The notes beneath the pieces are model-generated. The model was not told where the DNA came from. It saw only the letters and a list, made by a program, of their open reading frames with translations, and made no database searches. The translations under genes were made by a program, and so were the position numbers. From Mucilaginibacter rubeus (GTDB lineage: Bacteria > Bacteroidota > Bacteroidia > Sphingobacteriales > Sphingobacteriaceae), in the NCBI RefSeq assembly GCF_003286415.2, contig NZ_CP043450.1, positions 5,208,001 to 5,272,000 of the forward strand: a DNA stretch of 64,000 nucleotides, read 5' to 3'. The stretch's first letter is position 1. Every line of letters starts with the position of its first letter. Below, in pieces: positions 45,562 through 54,300 of the stretch.

Positions 45562-46494
45562 TTAATAACTCGTTATACCCCACTGCTTAGCATACGCCTC
45601 GATTGGCGGCAGGCCAACGGCAGCACGGCGCTCATTCACGTGCTCCTTATCTTTTATCGGTACGAATGAAAATTTGTTAGTCTTTTCATCCTTATCTAAC
45701 TGTGTACCGTAGGTTTGATAGTGGTATCTGGCAGATTCGATCTTGTCCTGCAACAAAGCGAGGTTACCTTTTGATGCTGCGTTCTTATCTGCCGCATCTT
45801 TAAGCAAAGGGAAATATTTCTCCATGGTAGGAAGATCTGCATGGACGATCACCGCAAAAAGTGCCAGGTTGGCGATGTTTCCCACTTTATCGGGGCCCAG
45901 CCAGCCATATTTGTCCAGTATTGCTGTTGTTTTCTGCAGGTTGATCTTGTCCTGCGTTTTCATGCTGTCTAACAACGACTGCATTTGAGGTGATTTGAAA
46001 CCGAATCTGTTCTGAATGCTGTCCGCTTTCCGACGGTAATACTGATCGGACGCGAAAATATCTTCTAATTGTTTTTTGACCGGTAGGTTGTATTGTGCTT
46101 CCAATGCAGTTTTATTATTACGAACGATAGTCATTAAATCTGCCCATCGGGAATCCTTATGAATGGATGCCAGATCAGAATCGATAGCGAGGTGCTGGTC
46201 ATCGGCATATTTTCCGGCATTGGCAACTTTAAATAAATGAAAAAACGCGCTGTCCGCCTTACCGGATCTCGCCCAGGCGCAGGCTGCATTATAACGGTCA
46301 TTCAGAATCGCGCGTCCGTTAAATGTATTGAAAGCTGCACTGTAAGTTGATGCTGATTGTTGATATTCCTTTTTTTGAAATAAGGTGTCGGCTTTTTTTA
46401 CCAATTGAAAATATGCTGGCGGAGGGCCGGTCTGAGCGAAAATATCGCCGGAAAATAATAAAGCCAAGCCGATGAGATATAATTTATACTTCAT
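45562..46494 (-). CDS. DUF6624-like protein, first gene of RiPP operon
   Basis: 310 residues with a signal peptide (MKYKLYLIGLALLFSGDIFA). Residues about 25-115 look like TPR repeats (ADTLFQKKEYQQSASTYSAAFNTFNGRAILNDRYNAACAWARSG). The second half has the DUF6624 pattern: YGWLGPDKVGNIANLALFAVIVHADLPTMEKYFPLLKDAAD, NLALLQDKIESARYHYQTYGTQL. Function unknown; exported members of this family recur in Bacteroidota. It leads the operon, with a consensus promoter 67 bases before its start. Confidence 0.8.
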   Translation of the reverse strand: MKYKLYLIGLALLFSGDIFAQTGPPPAYFQLVKKADTLFQKKEYQQSASTYSAAFNTFNGRAILNDRYNAACAWARSGKADSAFFHLFKVANAGKYADDQHLAIDSDLASIHKDSRWADLMTIVRNNKTALEAQYNLPVKKQLEDIFASDQYYRRKADSIQNRFGFKSPQMQSLLDSMKTQDKINLQKTTAILDKYGWLGPDKVGNIANLALFAVIVHADLPTMEKYFPLLKDAADKNAASKGNLALLQDKIESARYHYQTYGTQLDKDEKTNKFSFVPIKDKEHVNERRAAVGLPPIEAYAKQWGITSY

Positions 46495-46560
46495 ATGACA
46501 AACCTTAAAATTTAACTAAATAAAGAATATTATTTTTTTATCAAAGAATAATTAATAAGT

Positions 46561-46591
46561 CAAAAATATTTGAATGGAAATTTCACGTCAA
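46561..46591 (-). promoter_or_regulatory. Promoter of the RiPP operon
   Basis: On the minus strand TTG (46591-46589), 20 bases, TATTTTTG (46568-46561); a full match to the Bacteroidota pattern. Transcription would start near 46553, leaving a leader of about 60 bases before the DUF6624 ATG. No other consensus promoter was seen inside the operon. Confidence 0.65.
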
Positions 46592-46760
46592 TAGTTTTAA
46601 CATTTTTTAACAATTCTTTTTAGCCATAGAAATGCAAAACCATATCCTAAAGACAATTCCAATTCGGAGATGTTTTGCGCACGCTCTGACCACTTTTCCT
46701 GAACAGTTGTTCACTATTGAATTTGAACAAATAATCCTTTGCAGCAAACTGAAAAGTATA

Positions 46761-46905
46761 ATGGCAAACATCATCACGCTAGCACATCAGAAAGGTGGCG
46801 GTGCGAAAAGCAAGTTAGCTTTGATCTTGCCCTTGTGCTTCCAGGATGAGTTAAAGATTACCCTTATCAACTCCTATCTTCAGGGAGATTTATGCAACCT
46901 GAAAA
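46761..46905 (+). pseudogene. Decayed ParA-type partition ATPase
   Basis: The frame MANIITLAHQKGGGAKSKLA, followed by LCFQDELKITLINSYLQGDL, is clearly related to the N-terminus of ParA ATPases (MANII..AHQKGGVGKSTLAL, LVDxDLQGSL). The deviant Walker A (KGGGAKSK for KGGVGKST) and loss of the Asp pair in the second strand would abolish ATP binding. After about residue 50 the likeness is lost. It is embedded in a 186-codon frame (46632-47192) that has no other recognisable part. ParA genes are standard on Bacteroidota plasmids and integrative elements, so this is a relic of one. Confidence 0.7.
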
Positions 46906-47192
46906 AATGTTACCTAAAAGGAAAACGCCGCGCATTAGTACGAGAGGTTGTCTCACAAGTCTATTATGTGGATATTCTTGAAGGCTTGGCCAGGCTATTC
47001 CGTGCGACTTTGAGCACCGGGTTGTATAAGCAATTAAGAAAATTGAAATTAGTAATTAATAAACTATTATGGTCAAAGTGTTACGGAACTAGCTGTTTGC
47101 TAGTCCGCAACGGGGTGATCAGTGACTCCGGAATGTCCACAAACCCTTCGCATAACTTGCTCTCACTGCTAACTGTCAATGCCCCCCTTTAA

Positions 47193-47388
47193 ATGAGGAA
47201 AATTTATAGAAAATCAATTTTGAAAAATATTCCTGCGGCATCAATAGCATTTCTACCTGTTTCCCGCTAATCTTATTTACGGCGATGTCACAGCTCGCAG
47301 CCCGTAAGTTTTGTAGAGTAATTGTCCTTCAAATAAAAACTTTTTTCCCTTTAATTAATTTAGTATTCAACAATTTGAATAACAATTA
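47193..47388. other. Gap before the trehalose operon
   Basis: 196 bases, A+T-rich. I see no gene and no complete consensus promoter; AACAATTTG near 47368 is a weak resemblance to a -7 box. The promoter of the glgX operon must lie here. Confidence 0.3.
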
Positions 47389-49533
47389 ATGGAATCTAAT
47401 ATACTACCCGGAAAACCTTTCCCACTCGGTCCCACCTGGGACGGCAACGGAGTTAACTTTACCCTATACTCAGAAAACGCAACTGCAGTAGAACTATGCC
47501 TGTTTGATTCGGAGAATGATCAGCATGAAACAACCAAAATTTCCGTAACGGAAAAAACAAATTTCATCTGGCACATCTATATTGAAGGAATTGCCCCCGG
47601 CCAGCTATACGGTTTTCGCGTGCATGGGCCGTACGAACCTGAAAACGGCCATCGTTTCAACCCCAATAAACTGCTGATTGATCCCTACGCTAAGGCAATT
47701 TCAGGTAGTATAAAATGGAATGATGCCTTATACAGCTATAAAGTGGGAGATGAGGCGCAAGACCTGAGTTTCAGCGATAGCGACAGTGCGCCGTTTATTC
47801 CAAAATCTGTAGTCATCGATCAGCACTTCGACTGGGAGGGTGACACTTCTCCAAGTTACCAATATTATAATACAGTCATTTATGAAGCCCACGTCAAAGG
47901 GTTTACGCAGCTCAATCCTGAAATACCGGAAAATTTACGTGGGACCTATGCCGGAATCGCCCACCCTGCGAGTATCAAATATTTACAAGATCTGGGAATT
48001 ACGGCGATCGAACTGATGCCTGTACATCAGTTCATTTCCGATCGGCATCTGAAAGAGAACGGATTGAGTAATTACTGGGGATATAACACCATTGGTTTTT
48101 TCGCTCCTGACTCGAGATATTCAGGCTCGGGCACCAAAGGCGAGCAGGTTACTGAGTTCAAAACGATGGTAAAGGAATTACATAAGGCAGGCATCCAGGT
48201 CATCCTGGATGTGGTATACAACCATACTGCAGAAGGCAACCAGTTAGGCCCAACTTTATCTTTTAAAGGTATTGACAATGCTTCCTATTACCGGCTCACT
48301 GATGATAAACGTTATTACAATGATTATACAGGCACGGGCAATACCTTGAATGCCTACCTGCCAAACGTTCTGCGCCTGATGATGGATAGCCTGCGCTATT
48401 GGATTACAGAAATGCACGTCGACGGTTTCAGGTTCGATCTGGCGGCCACCCTCGCACGCGAGCTACATGAAGTAAACCGCCTGGGCGCATTTTTCGACAT
48501 CATTCACCAGGATCCGGTAATATCACAAGTCAAACTGATAGCCGAGCCATGGGACGTTGGTGAAGGCGGTTACCAGGTAGGTAAATTTCCTCCGGGCTGG
48601 GCGGAATGGAACGGAAAGTACCGCGATTGCATAAGGGACTACTGGAGCGGCTCGGAGAATACCCTACCAGAGTTCGCGGACCGCGTAACAGGCAGCGCTG
48701 ACCTTTATAAAGATTACCGCCGCCCTACGGCCAGTATCAATTTCATCACCGCGCATGATGGCTTTACGCTTAACGATCTGGTATCCTATAATGAAAAACA
48801 CAACGAGGCTAACGGGGAAGGTAATAAAGATGGGGAAAGCCACAACAGGTCCTGGAATTGCGGCGCCGAGGGACCAACTGACGATCCGGACATTATCAGT
48901 TTAAGGCAGCGTCAAAAAAGAAATCTCTTGACTACGCTCTTCCTGTCCCAGGGCGTGCCCATGCTCGTCGCGGGTGACGAAATCAGCCGTACCCAGCAAG
49001 GTAATAACAATGCTTATTGCCAGGACAACGAAATCTCCTGGATCAACTGGGAATCTGTAGATCATGAACTCCTGGAATTCACCAGAAAACTGATCAGCTT
49101 ACGGAACAGCCACTCCGTCTTTTCCAGAAAAGAATGGTTCAAAGGCGTTGCTGTTAATGAATCGAACATAGAAGATATAGCCTGGTTCCTTTCGGACGGA
49201 ACACAGATGGAAGAAAGCCACTGGCAACAGAACTACGCAAAGTCTGTGGCCATATATCTCAACGGCAATGGAATTCATGGCGTCGGTTCAGATGGCAAAC
49301 AGGTTGTGGACGATACTTTTTACCTGGTCTTTAACGCGCATGACCTGGGATTAGATTATAAACTTCCTCATGAAACTTATGGCAGGCAATGGAAAGTCGT
49401 CCTCGACACGAGCACTTCCGATACAGCCCCGGACCGGATTTATAAACCGCAGGAAACGGTTCATGTTGAAGGCCGGTCTGTGGTATTGTTAAAGGACGAT
49501 ACAATAAGACAAAATCAGGGTGATGATGAATAG
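47389..49533 (+). CDS. glgX: Glycogen debranching enzyme (TreX/GlgX type)
   Basis: 714 residues. A CBM48 domain (about 10-100: PLGPTWDGNGVNFTLYSENATAVELCLFD) precedes the GH13 barrel. Catalytic words are DVVYNHTAEGN, GFRFDLAATLARE (nucleophile Asp), LIAEPWDVGEGGYQVGKFPPGW (acid Glu) and FITAHDGFTLNDLVSYNEKHN. It cuts alpha-1,6 branches of glycogen and frees linear maltodextrins. The next two genes convert these to trehalose, and the stop overlaps the next start, so it serves as TreX in a trehalose pathway. Confidence 0.95.
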   Translation: MESNILPGKPFPLGPTWDGNGVNFTLYSENATAVELCLFDSENDQHETTKISVTEKTNFIWHIYIEGIAPGQLYGFRVHGPYEPENGHRFNPNKLLIDPYAKAISGSIKWNDALYSYKVGDEAQDLSFSDSDSAPFIPKSVVIDQHFDWEGDTSPSYQYYNTVIYEAHVKGFTQLNPEIPENLRGTYAGIAHPASIKYLQDLGITAIELMPVHQFISDRHLKENGLSNYWGYNTIGFFAPDSRYSGSGTKGEQVTEFKTMVKELHKAGIQVILDVVYNHTAEGNQLGPTLSFKGIDNASYYRLTDDKRYYNDYTGTGNTLNAYLPNVLRLMMDSLRYWITEMHVDGFRFDLAATLARELHEVNRLGAFFDIIHQDPVISQVKLIAEPWDVGEGGYQVGKFPPGWAEWNGKYRDCIRDYWSGSENTLPEFADRVTGSADLYKDYRRPTASINFITAHDGFTLNDLVSYNEKHNEANGEGNKDGESHNRSWNCGAEGPTDDPDIISLRQRQKRNLLTTLFLSQGVPMLVAGDEISRTQQGNNNAYCQDNEISWINWESVDHELLEFTRKLISLRNSHSVFSRKEWFKGVAVNESNIEDIAWFLSDGTQMEESHWQQNYAKSVAIYLNGNGIHGVGSDGKQVVDDTFYLVFNAHDLGLDYKLPHETYGRQWKVVLDTSTSDTAPDRIYKPQETVHVEGRSVVLLKDDTIRQNQGDDE

Positions 49534-51346
49534 AAGGACTTTAGGCGTAAATTTTGAAGCCGGCATAGCCGAGATTTTGCTATGGGTGCCGCAGGCAGAG
49601 CAGGTATCAATTCGCCCGGATACCGGCAACGATCTGTTACTTGAGCAAAAAACGCGCGGCTATTGGCAAATGCGTACCGGAGAACTTCGCCCCGGAATGA
49701 ATTATCAAGTGGTCATCGACGGTGAAACATGGCCTGACATTCATTCTCTGTACCAGCCGGACGGTGTACACGGAGCCTCGTCCGCGTTCGATGTATCGGG
49801 TATGAAATGGACGGATCAGCGCTGGGACAATATCCCGCTACAAAACTACCTGATCTATGAGCTGCATACCGGGACATTTACACCTGAGGGGACATTTGAT
49901 GGTATCGCGAAAAAATTAGATTATTTGGCTGCCCTGGGTATCACAGCCATCGAGTTCATGCCTGTCGCACAGTTTCCCGGTGATCGCAACTGGGGTTATG
50001 ATGGCGTTTTTCCTTATGCCGTACATAATTCCTATGGCGGCCCGGCTGCGCTGCAGCAGCTAGTTGATCAATGTCACAGGAAAGGCCTTGCCGTGATTTT
50101 GGATGTAGTCTATAACCATATAGGTCCTGAGGGCAATTACTTCGGAAAATATGGTCCCTTTTTTACAGAAAAATACAAAACGCCCTGGGGAAATGCCATC
50201 AATTTCGATGATGCAGGCTGTGACGAGGTTAGGCGCTATTTCATTGAAAACGCACTGATGTGGTGCCGTGATTTCCATGTCGATGCCTTGAGATTGGATG
50301 CTGTTCATGCCATTAAAGATTTCAGCCCTGTACACGTGCTGAAAGAATTAACACTTGCGCTCAATGATTTGAAGCAATGTACCGGGAAGTCACATTACCT
50401 GATCGCGGAATGCGACTTGAACGATCACCGTTTTATCGATCCGCTCAAAGAGGGGGGGCACGGACTGGACAGTCAATGGATCGATGAGTTCCATCACGCG
50501 TTGCGGATTTGCGCAGGTGGTAAGCGAGAGGGCTATTTTGGTGACTTTCATGGCATTGAAGATCTCGGCGCCGCATTTGAACACGCTTATGTATACCACG
50601 GCCGCTATTCTGAACATCGCCAAAAAACTTTTGGCACCGATCCTGTTGAAAATCAAGGTCAGCAATTCGTGGTATTCTCGCAAAATCACGACCAGGTGGG
50701 TAACCGTATGCTTGGGGAAAGGTCATCCGCTTTATTCAACTTTGAAATGCAGAAACTGATGGCCGCGTCGGTCATGGTCAGCCCTTTTTTGCCGATGCTG
50801 TTCATGGGCGAAGAATATGCTGAATCCAATCCCTTTCTATATTTTGTGAGTCACACGGATCCGGAACTGATCACAGCAGTACAACAGGGGCGAAAAGCTG
50901 AATTTGAAGCTTTCCATACGGAAGGCGATGCGCCCGATCCGCAAGATGAAAACACCTTCCATCGATCTAAGCTGCAATGGGAAAAAATCGGTTCAGGAAC
51001 CCATCGGACCATGTTTAACTATTACCAGGCGCTCCTCAACCTTCGCAAATCCCATCCTGTTTTGCGTGTTCCGGACAGGCGAAATATGGAGGTTATCTCC
51101 AATAAAATCAACAATACGCTGCTTTTAACCCGGTGGAGCAACGAAAAAAAAATCCACTGCCTGCTCAACTTCTCAACCCGGGACAGGGAATGTATGCTGC
51201 CTGCATTCAAGGAGAACGTCTCGATCATTTTTAATTCAGCTTCTGCAGAATGGGGCGGGCCAGTCATTAACAATGATGCGTTTCTATCATCTTCCCTGAT
51301 TGTCATTCCAGCTCAAAGCATTTTAATATTTGAAGAATATGTTTAA
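49523..51346 (+). CDS. treZ: Malto-oligosyltrehalose trehalohydrolase
   Basis: About 607 residues from ATG 49523, overlapping the end of glgX by 11 bases (a GTG three bases earlier is also possible). N-terminal CBM48-like domain (about 1-90), then the GH13 barrel with YELHTGTFTPEGTFDGIAKKLDYLAALGITAIEFMPVAQFPG, VVYNHIGPEGNYF, VDALRLDAVHAI (nucleophile) and LIAECDLND (acid). The words FSQNHDQVGNRMLGER are typical of TreZ. It releases trehalose from maltooligosyl-trehalose made by TreY, whose gene overlaps by 8 bases. Confidence 0.95.
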   Translation: MMNRRTLGVNFEAGIAEILLWVPQAEQVSIRPDTGNDLLLEQKTRGYWQMRTGELRPGMNYQVVIDGETWPDIHSLYQPDGVHGASSAFDVSGMKWTDQRWDNIPLQNYLIYELHTGTFTPEGTFDGIAKKLDYLAALGITAIEFMPVAQFPGDRNWGYDGVFPYAVHNSYGGPAALQQLVDQCHRKGLAVILDVVYNHIGPEGNYFGKYGPFFTEKYKTPWGNAINFDDAGCDEVRRYFIENALMWCRDFHVDALRLDAVHAIKDFSPVHVLKELTLALNDLKQCTGKSHYLIAECDLNDHRFIDPLKEGGHGLDSQWIDEFHHALRICAGGKREGYFGDFHGIEDLGAAFEHAYVYHGRYSEHRQKTFGTDPVENQGQQFVVFSQNHDQVGNRMLGERSSALFNFEMQKLMAASVMVSPFLPMLFMGEEYAESNPFLYFVSHTDPELITAVQQGRKAEFEAFHTEGDAPDPQDENTFHRSKLQWEKIGSGTHRTMFNYYQALLNLRKSHPVLRVPDRRNMEVISNKINNTLLLTRWSNEKKIHCLLNFSTRDRECMLPAFKENVSIIFNSASAEWGGPVINNDAFLSSSLIVIPAQSILIFEEYV

Positions 51347-54300
51347 TCCTGTTTCCACATACCGCATACAATTCCACAAGGATTTCAACTTTAAAAATTT
51401 CATGGAGATCATCCCCTACTTACATGAGTTAGGTGTGGTGACCATTTACGCCTCGCCGATTTTTGAGGCGACAAAAGGCAGTATGCACGGCTATGATGTA
51501 ATTAATCCTCACCGGATCAATCCGGAAATAGGAACATTGGAAGAACTTCAGGCAATACGCTCGAAGCTGAAAAGTTTCGGCATGAATTGGCTGCAGGACA
51601 TAGTACCTAATCATATGGCTTTTGATCCCGGTAACCCCTGGCTTGCGGACGTATTGGAAAAAGGTCAATCCTCCGATTACGTTAGCTTTTTTGATATTGA
51701 CTGGGAAAACCCCGCTTTTGACGGTAAACTGATGGTGCCTTTTTTGGGCGAACCGCTTGATGAGGCGATTAATAGCAATATGATCCAAATCAAATATGCA
51801 GCCGGGAACTTTACCATCGATTATCTCGGGCAAGGCTATCCGTTGAATCAGGAATCGGTTCTAAAAATACTGGAATCGGAAGATGCTAAACCCGTTGAAT
51901 TGGTACGATTGCTGTCCGATATTAACAGCAGAGATTCGGTCAAGCCATTGGGAAATGCGTTACGGGGTTTAAATAATGACTTGCAAGCCTATGTTGAATC
52001 CGTTGCAGCAAAGATCAATCTCGATCCTGAACGGCTGAGAAAAGTCATTGATCAACAGCATTATTTGCTAAGCTTCTGGCAGGATACTGACCATAAAATT
52101 AATTACAGACGCTTTTTTACGGTTAACGGTTTGATATGCCTTAATATACAGGATGAAAATGTTTTCCATACCTATCATAGTTTTTTGAAAACTTTGCTTG
52201 AACACGACCTGATCCAGGGTTTGCGCGTCGATCATATTGACGGCTTGTTCGATCCAACAACTTATCTGGAAAGGCTGAGGGCACTGGCAGGCGATCAGGT
52301 ATATATCGCGGTAGAAAAGATCCTTGAACAGGGTGAACAGTTTCCGCAGCACTGGCCAGTACAGGGCAATACGGGTTATGACTTCCTGGGTGTTGTCAAT
52401 AATCTCCTCACCGAGACCCGAAGTAAAAAATTGTTTACCGATTTTTACAAGAGCTTCGCGACCGACAGAAAACCGGTCAGGCGGTCGATAATCGAAAAGA
52501 AAAGCGATATACTTTACCGCCACATGGCAGGGGAACTCGACAACCTGTACCGGCTATTCAGTAAAATCCCAATAACGCAACAAAACCTGCAAAATATTAA
52601 AGAGGAAAAGTGGAAAGCGGCAATCGGAGCTTTTCTGATCCACTGTCCGGTATATCGTTACTACAGCAACCAATTTCCACTCCAATTTGCAGAGGCTGAT
52701 GTTTTGAAGGGAATATTCCGGCAGGTAGCGGCGGCTAACCCTGAACTTGAAGAACCAGCGTCTTACCTGAACGAATTGTTTACGGCCGTTCATCCCATCA
52801 AGGTACAGGCTGATATCTCGTTCTTCTTCCAGCGTTGCATGCAGTTTACTGGGCCTTTGATGGCTAAGGGTGTGGAAGATACGCTGATGTACACTTATGA
52901 CAGATTTATCGGGCATAACGAGGTTGGCGATTCCCCGGAGGAGTTTGGAATAAACGTTAAGCAATTTCATGCCTGCATGATCGAGCGACAGGGGAGTTGG
53001 CCGCTTTCGATGAATGGAACTGCCACACACGACACTAAACGCGGCGAAGATGTACGGGCCAGGCTGAACGTTTTAACCGATATTCCCGAAAAATGGGTTG
53101 AACAGGTTAATGCCTGGCAGATTGCAAACCAGCAGTATAAAACAGGGAACATTCCAGATAGCAACGATGAATATCTGATCTATCAAACCCTGGTCGGTTT
53201 TATCGGCCTCAACAATGAGCCGGATGATCAGTCGGTCACCAGGCTCGAGGAATATCTTACGAAGGCACTTAGGGAAGCCAAATTGCACACCCAGTGGGCA
53301 GAACCGGATGATCAATATGAACAAGGGACGCTGCTATTTGCACGCAAATTACTTGGCAGCGCGGAATTCTTGAAAAGCCTGAGGCAGTTCCAGCACAGGA
53401 TATCCGACGCCTTCATCAACAATTCACTCACGCAGGTATTTTTAAAATTCACATCACCGGGTGTCCCGGACACTTACCAGGGCTGTGAACTTTGGGATTT
53501 CAGCCTGGTAGACCCCGATAACCGGAGACCTGTTGACTATGAGCGTCGCGCATCTTCACTCCGCAAGATCAAAAGCTTTAAATACGAAGCACTTTGCCAA
53601 AACAAGGAAAATGGCTTATTAAAATTATGGCTGACACAAAAGCTTTTAGCAGAACGGAAGCTTAATCCGTCTCTATTTAACCTCGGCACTTACATCCCAC
53701 TCCAAGTGGAAGGTAAATTTAAATCCCATTTCGTCGCATTTGCACGGGTATACCAGCGGCAATGGGTCATCAGCATCTCGGCTCTCCATACCGCGGCGAT
53801 AAGTCGGGTGGATGAAGGTTGGGCGGATACTAAAATCATGCTGCCGCCCGATGCGCCTTTACAATGGACTTCTGTTTTAACAAATGAAAAGGTATTGTTG
53901 GACACTGCAATTCCTTTAAACGAAAGTTTGCAAACTGTGCCTTTGCTTTTATTAAGATCAGAGCCTGTTTCAGAAAAACGCAGTGCGGGCATTATCCTGC
54001 ATATCACCTCGCTCCCATCTCCATACAGCATCGGAGACATGGGCCCTGAAGCGCGAAGATTTATAAAATTCCTTGGGCATTCGCACCAACGTTACTGGCA
54101 GTTGCTTCCGGTAAACGCTACCAGTAAAGCTTCCGGCAATTCTCCTTATAGTTCGATATCGAGTATGGCAGGCAACACTTTGCTGATCAGCCCGGACGAT
54201 TTGGTAAACGATGGCTGGTTAACTGCAGAGGAGACAGCAAAGTTCAGGCGATTGGGTAATTCCATGGTTAATTACGATCGGGCAGCTTTGATCAAAAACG

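Larger units (their letters stand above)
35953..47192. mobile_element. Putative integrated element at tRNA-Ser (right end not located)
   Basis: The extent given is minimal and inferred. Starting right after tRNA-Ser there are an integrase, DUF1016 nuclease, an excisionase-like HTH gene, a small companion regulator, a RiPP operon and a ParA relic. I looked for a second copy of the tRNA 3' end (GGTTCGAATCCC...CTCTCC) to the right and did not find one, so the right end is either beyond the window, degraded or missed. No relaxase or conjugation gene is present, so the element would be a non-conjugative island or a remnant. I saw none of the GTCATTGCGAGG repeats to its right either. Confidence 0.6.
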
